DNA from: an uncultured Chloroflexota bacterium
GTDB lineage: Bacteria; Chloroflexota; Limnocylindria; Limnocylindrales; Limnocylindraceae
Reading direction: 5' to 3'
Assembly (NCBI GenBank): GCA_903851225.1
Contig: CAINNT010000078.1
Span: 1 to 6,543, forward strand
Length of the DNA: 6,543 nt
The notes beneath the pieces are model-generated. The model worked only from the letters and a program-made list of their open reading frames with translations. It was not told the DNA's origin and did no database searches. Position numbers and translations under genes: made by a program. This document shows positions 1 through 6,542 of the stretch, piece by piece. Position 1 is the first letter of the stretch; each line of letters begins with the position of its first letter.

Positions 1-891
1 CAGCACCGACTGATTGCCAACCGGAATGCCGGCGCGCGTGAGCTTGTCGACGGCGCGCGACACCTCTGGGGTGATCTCCTGCGCGTGATTGAAGTGCAGG
101 TTCATCCAGAGTGGGTGGTACTTGGCGAGCATCTCGCAGAGCTCGTCATCGATGCGCTGTGGCATGAAGACCGGCACGCGTGAACCGATGCGAATGATCT
201 CGATGTGCGGGATTTCGCGCAGGCCGCGCAGGATCTTCTCGAAGAGCTTCGGCGCAAGGGTGAGCCCGTCACCACCGCTGATCAACACGTCGCGCACCTG
301 CGGCGTGCGGCGCAGGTACTCGAGCTGCGCCTCGTGATCCTTGCTGTTGAAGTTCTGTGTTGGGTCACCCACGATGCGGCTGCGTGTGCAGTAGCGGCAG
401 TACGAGGCGCACTGCGTGGTGACGAGCATCAGCACGCGATCGGGGTAGCGGTGCACGAGACCTGGCACGGGAGAGTGGCGATCCTCGCCGAGCGAGTCTT
501 CCATCATCGCGGTGAATGCCTGCTGCTCTGAGCCGACTGGAATCACCTGGCGTCGAATCGGATCGTTCGGATCCTTCGGGTCGATCAGGCTGATGAAGTA
601 CGGGGTGACGTCAACGCGGAACTTCCCTTCGGCAGAGAGGCCTTCGCGTTCGTCGTCGGTCAGTTCAAGGATTTCGCCGATCTCTTCGAGCGAGTTGACG
701 CGGTTGCTCAGCTGCCAGCGCCAGTCGTCCCACTGCTCGTTCGGCACATCGGCCCACTTCGGCGCGCGACGGCTGCGGAGCGGCAGCCCATCGGGCCCAA
801 GAGCCTTTGCTGGATCGCGCGGATTCACCCAGGCGGCATCGGCGGCCGCGGTCACCGCGGCGTTGCTCTTCAGGATCTCCGTTGCGTCCAC
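1..891 (-). CDS. kamA: KamA-family lysine 2,3-aminomutase (radical SAM), N-terminal 297 residues; 3' end outside window
   Basis: This enzyme family converts L-lysine to L-beta-lysine in the cytoplasm using a [4Fe-4S] cluster, S-adenosylmethionine and PLP. The product feeds lysine fermentation or N-acetyl-beta-lysine osmolyte synthesis. The radical SAM motif CASYCRYC places the cluster ligands at Cys161, Cys165 and Cys168. It is followed by TRSR, whose Arg170 matches the family's substrate-carboxylate arginine. SGGD (205-208) is the SAM-binding motif. Other family signatures are DWRWQLSNR (56-64), YFISLIDPKDPNDPIR (98-113), SPVPGLVHRYPDRV (140-153), HPLWMNLHFNH (259-269) and GIPVGNQSVL (288-297). 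The PLP lysine and the lysine-binding aspartates lie in the missing C-terminal part. I chose GTG at 891 because GAGGTGA lies four bases upstream and homology begins soon after; the in-frame GTG at 918 lacks such a site, and a TAG closes the frame at 936-934. The family call is firm. True aminomutase versus another substrate (for example an EpmB-like role) is likely but unproven without the C-terminus. Confidence 0.93.
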   Translation of the reverse strand, partial: MDATEILKSNAAVTAAADAAWVNPRDPAKALGPDGLPLRSRRAPKWADVPNEQWDDWRWQLSNRVNSLEEIGEILELTDDEREGLSAEGKFRVDVTPYFISLIDPKDPNDPIRRQVIPVGSEQQAFTAMMEDSLGEDRHSPVPGLVHRYPDRVLMLVTTQCASYCRYCTRSRIVGDPTQNFNSKDHEAQLEYLRRTPQVRDVLISGGDGLTLAPKLFEKILRGLREIPHIEIIRIGSRVPVFMPQRIDDELCEMLAKYHPLWMNLHFNHAQEITPEVSRAVDKLTRAGIPVGNQSVL

Positions 892-894
892 AGC

Positions 895-901
895 CTCACC
901 T
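895..901 (-). promoter_or_regulatory. Ribosome-binding site of the aminomutase gene
   Basis: On the minus strand GAGGTGA matches seven consecutive bases of the canonical anti-Shine-Dalgarno complement and ends four bases before the GTG at 891. It decides the start: no ATG is available, and the alternative GTG at 918 has no comparable site. Confidence 0.75.
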
Positions 902-934
902 CTACCAATTTCGCCCACGCAGAACGCGCGTTGC

Positions 935-960
935 TATGCAGAGTGTATGGCATTTATGCA
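935..960. promoter_or_regulatory. Direct TATGCA repeats upstream of the aminomutase gene; possible operator/promoter region
   Basis: TATGCA occurs at 935-940 and 955-960, exactly 20 bp apart (about two helical turns), with a further TATG at 946-949. The inverted repeat GCAT-TT-ATGC spans 950-959. On the coding strand TACACT (947-942) could act as a -10 element, but I see no convincing -35. This is the most AT-rich part of the 87-bp gap between the surface-protein gene and the aminomutase gene, so a separate promoter is plausible. It is unproven. Confidence 0.25.
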
Positions 961-970
961 CCCCGAAACA

Positions 971-991
971 CTCCCGTTCTACCGGCGGGAG
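971..991 (-). terminator. Weak hairpin overlapping the stop codon of the surface-protein gene
   Basis: CTCCCG and CGGGAG form a perfect 6-bp GC-rich stem around a 9-base loop that contains part of the TAG stop codon (981-979). The downstream side on the minus strand reads TGTTTC, not a clean T-run. It is at best an inefficient terminator, so read-through into the aminomutase gene is possible. Confidence 0.25.
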
Positions 992-3900
992 GAGCGGGCA
1001 ACACCTCTACGGCTTGATCGTTGCTGACGAAGTCCAGCGCCAAGGAGCGCGAAGATTGCCGCGAGCTGTAGGAGTGCCAACGTCAATCCATTCACCCCTG
1101 ATTCGCGACTTGTCGATGGTGGTCCCTCGATTGGATCGCTCGGCTCCGGCGTTGGGGAGGCTTCTGGTGAGGCAGTTGGGTCCAGCGACGGGGTTGGTGT
1201 CGGCTCGTCGGAAGGCGTCGGGGTTGGTTCGCTAGATGGGGTTGGGGTTGCCTCGTCGGACGGGGTTGGGGTTGGTGATGGGGCTGGTTCCGAGACGATC
1301 ACGGAACGCGTTTCTGTACAGGTCGTCGAACCACCTGGGCCAGAAACCGTAAGGCTCACCGTGAACGTGCCCACAGAGGTGAAGGTGTGTGCCGGCTCCT
1401 GCAGCGTGGAAGTTTCTCCGTCGCCGAAGTCCCAGGCCCAGCTATCAATCGTTTCGCTTGCAGCTGGTCCGTAGAAGTTCACCGTATGAGGTACCTCACC
1501 TTCAAGACCACTCGCCGAGAATGTCGTGCACTCAGGGGCTGAAGGTGGTGGGGTTGGTGTGGGCGTCGCAGCCGGCTCAGTATCAAAGGTTGCCTCCATC
1601 GTAAGGGCTTGCGACATGGTCACGGTGCACGTTGGATCTGTGGTGCAGCCTGCCGCAGCGACTGGTTCGAGCGCCCACGAAACGAGGTACGGCGCATACA
1701 CAAACCCGAAAAGGTTGCGCAGCGGAGGGTAGGTCATGCCGACTGGAGTGATGTCCTGCCAGCCAACAAAGAATGAACCGCTCGCAGGAGTAGCGGTAAT
1801 GGTGACAAGTTCGTCAAGGTCGTAGTCGTTGTTACATTTCGGAGAGGCCACGCCATGCCCGCAATCAACATTCTCAAGTGCCCAGTTCTGAGAAGAGACA
1901 ACACTCCCTTGGCCACCGCGAAGGGAAACAATCGCTGTAGTGAGGGGCACGATCGCAACAAACTTCGCGACAATAGATTTAGATTCACTGAGCGCAACGG
2001 TGCAGGGGCCGGTATCAGAACAACCTGGGAATGTCGCACCTCCATCAGTCTTCCACCCCGCAAAACGCGATTTGGTTCCAGAGGATGCTGGTGTTGCGGT
2101 TAGGGTCACCTCCGCATCGGCATCTAGAACCTTGTTCTTCCTGCTCCCGCACGGCAGCGCGCAGGCGAGGTCATCATCTGCCGTGCCGCCAACTGACGCG
2201 GCAATTGCACCTTGCCCGGTACCAGTTACTGAGCTTTCGAGCTCTGCAATTGGAACGAATACCGCCTCAACCTCATTGAGGTCTCCTAGCGTGACTTCAC
2301 AAGTTGTCGAGGTTCCGGTGCACGAACCGTCCCAATAGCCGAACCGATATCCCGCTGCAGGGGTCGCGGTAAGGGTAATGATGGAGCGCTTGTTGTATCC
2401 GTGTGATGTGGTCGAGCAAGAGGTAGTACAGGTTATTCCCGCAACATCGGACACGACCGTGCCGACCGTGCTTTCGACACCTTTCACGTTCGTGTTGACG
2501 TTGTGCTTCTTCTTCACAATGGAGAGATCTACCAACTCTGGCGTTGGAGTGGGTGTGGGCGTAGGGGTAGGCGTAGGGGTAGGGGTTGGGTCGTCAGAAG
2601 GGGTCGGCGTTGGCGTTGGGGTTGAGGTTGTTGAGAAAATCGCGCGAATTGTTTTAGATGCACTCATCGTGACGACACAGGAGCCCGTTCCCGAGCAACC
2701 GGTGAAGACTGTGTTGTCTGGCGACGGGTTATACCAACCGTCAAAGGTTTCGCCACTCTGTGCCGTGGCGGTAAGCGTAACGAGAGTGTTGACGTCATAG
2801 GTTACGCAGTCGCTGCCGAACAGTGAACAGTCGCTCGTGACGGTGCCGACTGGAACAGAGCGGCTCACACTGCTGGAGCTCAAGAGCGGTCGCTCGAGGA
2901 CCACGGTGAGGTCATACGTATAGACGAATGTTGCGGTAACTGACTTTGCAGCATTCATGGTGACCGTGCAGGTGCCAGTGCCGCTACAGACACCGCCCGA
3001 CCAGCCCGAGAACCGATATCCTGCGCCTGGCGTTGCGGTCAGAACGACGGTTGACCCTGAGGTATAGGTCTGAGAGCCCGTCGAGCACCCGCTGCCACAG
3101 GAGAGTGGTCCGCTATCCGCCGAGACTGTACTTGTCAATCCGCCAACCTTTGTGATGCTCAACTCGTACGTGAGAACAAAAGTGGCCGTAATCGTTCGAT
3201 CGGCACTCATCGTGACGTCACAGGTCGAGGCGCTGTCGTCGCACGCCTCCGAACCGCCTCCCGACCAACCGGAGAACTGCGAGCCCGACGCGGCGACAGC
3301 TGTAAGGGTCACCACCTGGTTGTTCTGGTAGGTGGCGCTGCAGCTGCTCGGCGAGGAGCAGGCAATGCCGTCCGGCGACGAACTGAGTGAACCGCTGCCG
3401 GCGCCGGCAAAGTTCGTGGTGAGGGTCCGCGAGCTGAATGTAGCCGTGACGTATCGCGCCTGTGACATGGTCACGGTACAGGTGCTCGCAGTCCCGCTGC
3501 AGACGCCGCCGCCCCACCCCGTGAACGTTTCGCCTGAGTCAGGCGTCGCCGTCAGTACGACCGAGGTGCCTGAGTTGTATTCAGCGACGCAGAGTGCGCC
3601 GCACGAGATTTCACCTTTCTCAGAGTTAACTCGTCCAGGCCCAAACGTCTCCACTTGTAGTGGGTAGGTCAACGAAACCGTCGTACCGAATGTTGCTGTC
3701 ACGTCGCGCGCCTGCGACATGGAGATGGTGCACGTTGTGCTCAAGCCACTACAGTCGCCGCTCCAGCCGTAGAAGGTTTGCCCAGCACCGGCGGTCGCGG
3801 TCAGCGTCACGATGGTGCCCGCCGCATATGCCGCTTCACAGTTCGCACTACCCGTCGTGGCACAGCCCGAGATTCCGCTGCTCCCGCCGACAGACCCCGT

Positions 3901-5169
3901 GCCCACGATTGAAACAATCAGCGGGTAAGACGAGAGGCCGGTGAACGTTGCCGTCACCGAACGCGCCGCGGTCATCGAGACGGTGCACGTTGAGCCGCTG
4001 CCGCTGCAGGCGCCGCTCCATCCAGAGAACGTCTGACCAGTCCCTGGCGTCGCCGTCAAGACAACAGACGTTCCATCTGAAAATGAGTGCGCACAATCAG
4101 CGGTGCTTGTGCCGCAGTCGATACCGACCAGACTTGAGTTGACTGTGCCGTTACCGCTAGTCGTCACATCAAGCGGCCACTTCGAGATAACGCTGACCTG
4201 GAATCCTGCACCGCCGAAATCGGAGTTGTAGTGGAACGATGATCCAGAGAAGTCGTAGAAGAGGGCGGAGAGGCTTCCTGATCCGGTGCCGATGACCAAT
4301 ACGCGGTACGTGGTGACAACCTGGTTGCCGACCTTGTACGCAGATGAGGCAAAGTCTGGGTTTCCTGCACCGCATTTGTTGAAATCGACGTTTGTTTTAT
4401 CATCAATCCAATTGCAGGCATCTGCGTATGGCGAACTGCCAATCACCGTACTCGGGGTTCCGTAGGAGGCACTTACGCTGGTAATTTTGAAGATGCTTCC
4501 TGGGAAGGTAATGAAGCTTTCAAGCTGCTCGTACGTTGTTGAGGTGCTGCCGTACAGCTTGTAGATGTACTCCTCGCCGACGATGAGGTCGGTTGGCGCT
4601 GGATCGCAGACCGTGAAAGTGGCATTGCAGCCACCCGCACCAGAAATCATTTGCGTGGTGTTGCGGTTCTGGGAGACTAGTCGCTCAACCTTGACGCGGC
4701 GATTCGCAATGCTCCCCGACGCTCCCCCTGAACCAGCGGCGGCGATTGAATAGTCGCGGGTGGAGTTACGTGCTGCAGCATCTCGGCTGATCCGAATTGT
4801 GTAGTAGGTGTCGACGCAGGTTCCTGCATTAACTGTGCCTAGATTGTGCTCCGCAGCATCCACCAGGTTGACGTTGGCGTTGGTGGTACTCCACGTCAGC
4901 GTGGTGGAGACACCCGTAATTGCCGTACTTGTGGTGTTGCAGACGCGCGCCCCCAGCGGGAAGGTGTCTGGTCCATCGGCTACATCGTTTGAATCAAGTC
5001 CGATGACATCCCAGGTGATGATGTCAACGGTGAGACCCCCGGCGCCGCGCACGGAGGGAATGGCGACACCTATCACGATGAGCGCCACGGAGAGCAATAT
5101 GGACGGGACGATCGAGGTGTGCTTTTGTACTTGATTCTCCTTGGGTGCCGAGCTGCCTACGTTCGCCAA
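979..5169 (-). CDS. Giant exported repeat protein: nine cysteine-paired InlB B-type repeats, PKD domain, C-terminal membrane anchor
   Basis: This is a probable surface protein (adhesion or cell-envelope role inferred from its domains). From the TTG at 5169 it has 1396 residues. Residues 20-40 are a hydrophobic signal segment preceded by Lys/His. Residues 44-330 are a beta-rich region with six cysteines that I cannot assign to a family. Nine divergent InlB B-type repeats follow at about 331-410, 416-494, 503-578, 581-664, 669-748, 753-845, 881-971, 977-1070 and 1075-1195. Each carries a form of LTATP..G..F.GW and C.VTMS....VTATF. A Thr-Pro linker (848-877) separates repeats six and seven. A PKD domain (1213-1294) has the signature WAWDFGDGET. 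A Pro/Thr/Ser/Glu stalk (1296-1355), a hydrophobic segment (1359-1380) and an Arg-rich tail end the protein. There is no LPXTG motif. The reading frame and domains are secure; the start is doubtful because the only good ribosome-binding site sits before codon 14. No catalytic domain is visible, so the ligand is unknown. Confidence 0.9.
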   Translation of the reverse strand: MANVGSSAPKENQVQKHTSIVPSILLSVALIVIGVAIPSVRGAGGLTVDIITWDVIGLDSNDVADGPDTFPLGARVCNTTSTAITGVSTTLTWSTTNANVNLVDAAEHNLGTVNAGTCVDTYYTIRISRDAAARNSTRDYSIAAAGSGGASGSIANRRVKVERLVSQNRNTTQMISGAGGCNATFTVCDPAPTDLIVGEEYIYKLYGSTSTTYEQLESFITFPGSIFKITSVSASYGTPSTVIGSSPYADACNWIDDKTNVDFNKCGAGNPDFASSAYKVGNQVVTTYRVLVIGTGSGSLSALFYDFSGSSFHYNSDFGGAGFQVSVISKWPLDVTTSGNGTVNSSLVGIDCGTSTADCAHSFSDGTSVVLTATPGTGQTFSGWSGACSGSGSTCTVSMTAARSVTATFTGLSSYPLIVSIVGTGSVGGSSGISGCATTGSANCEAAYAAGTIVTLTATAGAGQTFYGWSGDCSGLSTTCTISMSQARDVTATFGTTVSLTYPLQVETFGPGRVNSEKGEISCGALCVAEYNSGTSVVLTATPDSGETFTGWGGGVCSGTASTCTVTMSQARYVTATFSSRTLTTNFAGAGSGSLSSSPDGIACSSPSSCSATYQNNQVVTLTAVAASGSQFSGWSGGGSEACDDSASTCDVTMSADRTITATFVLTYELSITKVGGLTSTVSADSGPLSCGSGCSTGSQTYTSGSTVVLTATPGAGYRFSGWSGGVCSGTGTCTVTMNAAKSVTATFVYTYDLTVVLERPLLSSSSVSRSVPVGTVTSDCSLFGSDCVTYDVNTLVTLTATAQSGETFDGWYNPSPDNTVFTGCSGTGSCVVTMSASKTIRAIFSTTSTPTPTPTPSDDPTPTPTPTPTPTPTPTPELVDLSIVKKKHNVNTNVKGVESTVGTVVSDVAGITCTTSCSTTSHGYNKRSIITLTATPAAGYRFGYWDGSCTGTSTTCEVTLGDLNEVEAVFVPIAELESSVTGTGQGAIAASVGGTADDDLACALPCGSRKNKVLDADAEVTLTATPASSGTKSRFAGWKTDGGATFPGCSDTGPCTVALSESKSIVAKFVAIVPLTTAIVSLRGGQGSVVSSQNWALENVDCGHGVASPKCNNDYDLDELVTITATPASGSFFVGWQDITPVGMTYPPLRNLFGFVYAPYLVSWALEPVAAAGCTTDPTCTVTMSQALTMEATFDTEPAATPTPTPPPSAPECTTFSASGLEGEVPHTVNFYGPAASETIDSWAWDFGDGETSTLQEPAHTFTSVGTFTVSLTVSGPGGSTTCTETRSVIVSEPAPSPTPTPSDEATPTPSSEPTPTPSDEPTPTPSLDPTASPEASPTPEPSDPIEGPPSTSRESGVNGLTLALLQLAAIFALLGAGLRQQRSSRRGVARSSRR
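1174..1278 (-). repeat. Degenerate 24-30-bp repeats encoding the Pro/Thr/Ser/Glu stalk
   Basis: The DNA encodes successive variants of TPTPSDE and TPTPSSE (residues about 1298-1332). On the plus strand it reads as recurring GGGGTTGG and TCGTCGGA blocks. The protein segment is low-complexity, acidic and proline-rich, as expected for an extended spacer that lifts a surface domain away from the membrane. Such tracts are prone to change in copy number. Confidence 0.7.
1585..4179 (-). repeat. Array of nine divergent InlB B-type repeats (within the surface-protein gene)
   Basis: Nine units of about 76-121 residues encode the same fold signature. Each has an early cysteine pair, a strand ending LTATP or similar, an aromatic motif such as FSGW, a second cysteine pair spaced by five or six residues, and a final strand such as SVTATF. 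Units one to six are more alike (GWSG..CSG..TCTVTMS). Units seven to nine, after the Thr-Pro linker, are more divergent. The ninth has an insertion between its GW motif and its second cysteine pair. The repeats are diverged at DNA level, so the array is old rather than a fresh tandem duplication. Confidence 0.88.
2539..2628 (-). repeat. Thr-Pro microsatellite tract inside the surface-protein gene
   Basis: A run of six-base CCN-ACN units encodes alternating Thr-Pro (residues about 848-877), interrupted once by SDDP. On the plus strand it appears as GGGGTA, GGCGTA and GGGTGT hexamers. Because the unit length is a multiple of three, gain or loss of units would change the linker length without breaking the frame. 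It separates repeats one to six from seven to nine. Confidence 0.85.
5137..5142 (-). promoter_or_regulatory. Strong Shine-Dalgarno-like AAGGAG inside the predicted start of the surface-protein gene
   Basis: AAGGAG lies on the coding strand 27 bases inside the longest reading frame and is followed by AATCAA and then GTA (5130-5128). The six-base spacing is ideal for initiation, and translation from there would give a compact signal peptide beginning xQKHTS. GTA is not an accepted start codon, however. The TTG at 5169 has no recognisable ribosome-binding site and directly follows a TAG stop. Confidence 0.5.
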
Positions 5170-5336
5170 CTACGTTGACGCAAGCGCATGCCCTCTCGAA
5201 GCCTGTGTCCAGACTGTGCCAAATGAAAGAGGAGGTCGTGAGCAAACGCAAATCGGGCTCGGCTTCGCAGGTGAAGCGGGTAGACGAGCTCGCTGTCGGC
5301 CTCGATCGCGGCGGTGGATTCAGTGCTCGGGACGAC
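5170..5336. other. Intergenic region between the membrane-protein and surface-protein genes
   Basis: This 167-bp gap contains no convincing gene. A 5-bp inverted repeat (GCTTC at 5262-5266, GAAGC at 5273-5277) has a six-base loop and no T-run, so it is not a persuasive terminator. The promoter of the surface-protein gene, if it has its own, should lie here or just inside the predicted start. I found no clear -35/-10 pair. Confidence 0.5.
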
Positions 5337-6542
5337 TTAAGTCTGCGCTCGTCGGCGCTCGGCAACCCGCTGCAGGGCGAGCATGGCTCCGAGGGATGCG
5401 ATGGCGAAGGCGAGGAGGGCGAGGTACTCCTCAAGGCGCTCCGGCGGGGCGAAGAGGGCAAGGTCGATCTGGGCGGTCACGACAAGGGCGAAGGAGAGGA
5501 GCCCAGAGGCGGCGACAGCACTGAGCCACGCCAGGAGTGAGGTATGTCGCAGGGCCCGCGCCCCGCCATCGCCTGGGTCGAGCAGGGTCAACAGGGCACC
5601 GTGGCTCCCGGCCACCACGACGACGCCCAGCACCCCGTCGACAACGACGCGCAAGGGCAGAGTTGCATCGGTGATGCGTGCATCGATCGCGTCCATCAGG
5701 AGCCACGAGAGGAGGGAGAGGCTGACGAGCATCATCGTGGCGAGCCACGCGCCACGAGCAGTCAGAGCATCAGGAAGGGCGGCGCGAAACTTGCGAACTG
5801 TGAAGAGGCCGATGAGGAAGCCGGGCACCACTCCAACGATGTGCGCGGCCACGAGAGCAACGAGTGCGAGCAGCAGGCTCGGCCACTCGGCGCGGAAGTC
5901 GCCGATGTCGCGATGCTGCCTTCGCTGCATCGCCACCTGCGGCAGCGCATACCACCAGGAGATGCCGAGGATGGCGAGCCCGCCGAAGAGCGCGGCCTGC
6001 AACAGTTGCGGCGCGGCGGGGATCGACTCGAGCGGCGCATTGAGCTGCACGACGACCTGTCCGAGCGCGACGAACAGGAGCACGTCAAGCCGCATTCCGA
6101 AGATACGCGCCGGACCCGCAGGTTCCTGATCGCCAACGAAGCGCGAAACGATTGCGGTGTAGGCTCGCTTCGCGCGCTCTTGGATCAGGTTGAACGGCAG
6201 TTCGAGAAGGATGCCGAAGAGCGCAAGCAGCAGGACAGTGACCGCGCCGCCGCTGAAGGTGGCGGGCGATGTCAGCGCGACGCTGGCCTCCCGGATCGCC
6301 GCGGTGATCGGGCTCGTCGACGTTCTCTGGTCGATGTAGAGCGTGGTTCCCTGCTGCGTGGTGACGATCGTGACGGCGTCACGCCCGGCAACAGCCGCAG
6401 CTGGCCGCTGAGGAATGCTGCCTGCAACCGGCTCTGGGCGCAAATCCTGCGCTGCACCGAGCACGATGCCGTCGACGGAAACAGCGATCGTCGCGATGCG
6501 CTCGAGCGCAGCGGGAAGCCCGGATGATGGTGCCCCGATGCC
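5337..6542 (-). CDS. Polytopic membrane protein of unknown family, C-terminal 401 residues; 5' end outside window
   Basis: The frame is open from the right edge (first full codon 6542-6540) to TAA at 5339-5337, so the true start lies outside the window. The in-frame GTG at 6464 has no reason to be preferred. Numbering from the edge, residues 1-97 are not membrane-like and include a short Thr/Gln/Gly-rich stretch (TTQQGTTLYI, 61-70). Hydrophobic segments follow at about 98-118, 152-168, 181-200, 222-248, 266-284, 298-320, 334-357 and 372-391, giving roughly eight transmembrane helices. The first helix runs into LPFNLIQERAKRAY, and a short Arg-rich tail (ERRRAQT) ends the protein. I do not recognise the family and see no catalytic or transport signature. 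An exported N-terminal domain followed by a membrane domain is one possible arrangement. It lies 167 bp upstream of the surface-protein gene on the same strand, so a shared envelope role is conceivable but unproven. Confidence 0.8.
   Translation of the reverse strand, partial: GIGAPSSGLPAALERIATIAVSVDGIVLGAAQDLRPEPVAGSIPQRPAAAVAGRDAVTIVTTQQGTTLYIDQRTSTSPITAAIREASVALTSPATFSGGAVTVLLLALFGILLELPFNLIQERAKRAYTAIVSRFVGDQEPAGPARIFGMRLDVLLFVALGQVVVQLNAPLESIPAAPQLLQAALFGGLAILGISWWYALPQVAMQRRQHRDIGDFRAEWPSLLLALVALVAAHIVGVVPGFLIGLFTVRKFRAALPDALTARGAWLATMMLVSLSLLSWLLMDAIDARITDATLPLRVVVDGVLGVVVVAGSHGALLTLLDPGDGGARALRHTSLLAWLSAVAASGLLSFALVVTAQIDLALFAPPERLEEYLALLAFAIASLGAMLALQRVAERRRAQT

Noticed and set aside
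512..1027. Plus-strand reading frame across the start of the aminomutase gene
   Set aside because: The minus strand encodes unmistakable KamA motifs through this stretch; the plus-strand product is low-complexity Ser/Arg-rich sequence.
1174..2628. Tandem GGGGTTGG-rich blocks as a CRISPR array, G-quadruplex or telomere-like element
   Set aside because: The blocks are explained as codons for Pro-Thr linkers and stay in frame throughout. There are no unique spacers between uniform repeats.
2378..2800. Plus-strand reading frame containing a Gly-Val repeat
   Set aside because: The Gly-Val run is the complement of the Thr-Pro codons in the surface-protein gene and has no independent support.
1610..3481. 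Near-identical 21-base DNA segments at 1610-1630 and 3461-3481 (18 of 21 match) with a palindromic GTGAC-ATG-GTCAC core in the latter
   Set aside because: Both encode the conserved TVTMSQA strand of two repeats, so shared coding constraint explains the match without recent gene conversion or a regulatory site.
5154..5183. Possible promoter TTGCGT, 18 bp, TAGGCA before the surface-protein gene
   Set aside because: Both hexamers are poor matches, and their placement only makes sense if the start is at the GTA codon. It is too weak to list as a feature.
5544..6527. Long plus-strand reading frame (327 codons) opposite the membrane-protein gene
   Set aside because: It is rich in Arg, Glu, Gln and Asp with no recognisable domain, as expected for the antisense of a GC-rich hydrophobic gene. 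The minus-strand frame has clear transmembrane periodicity.
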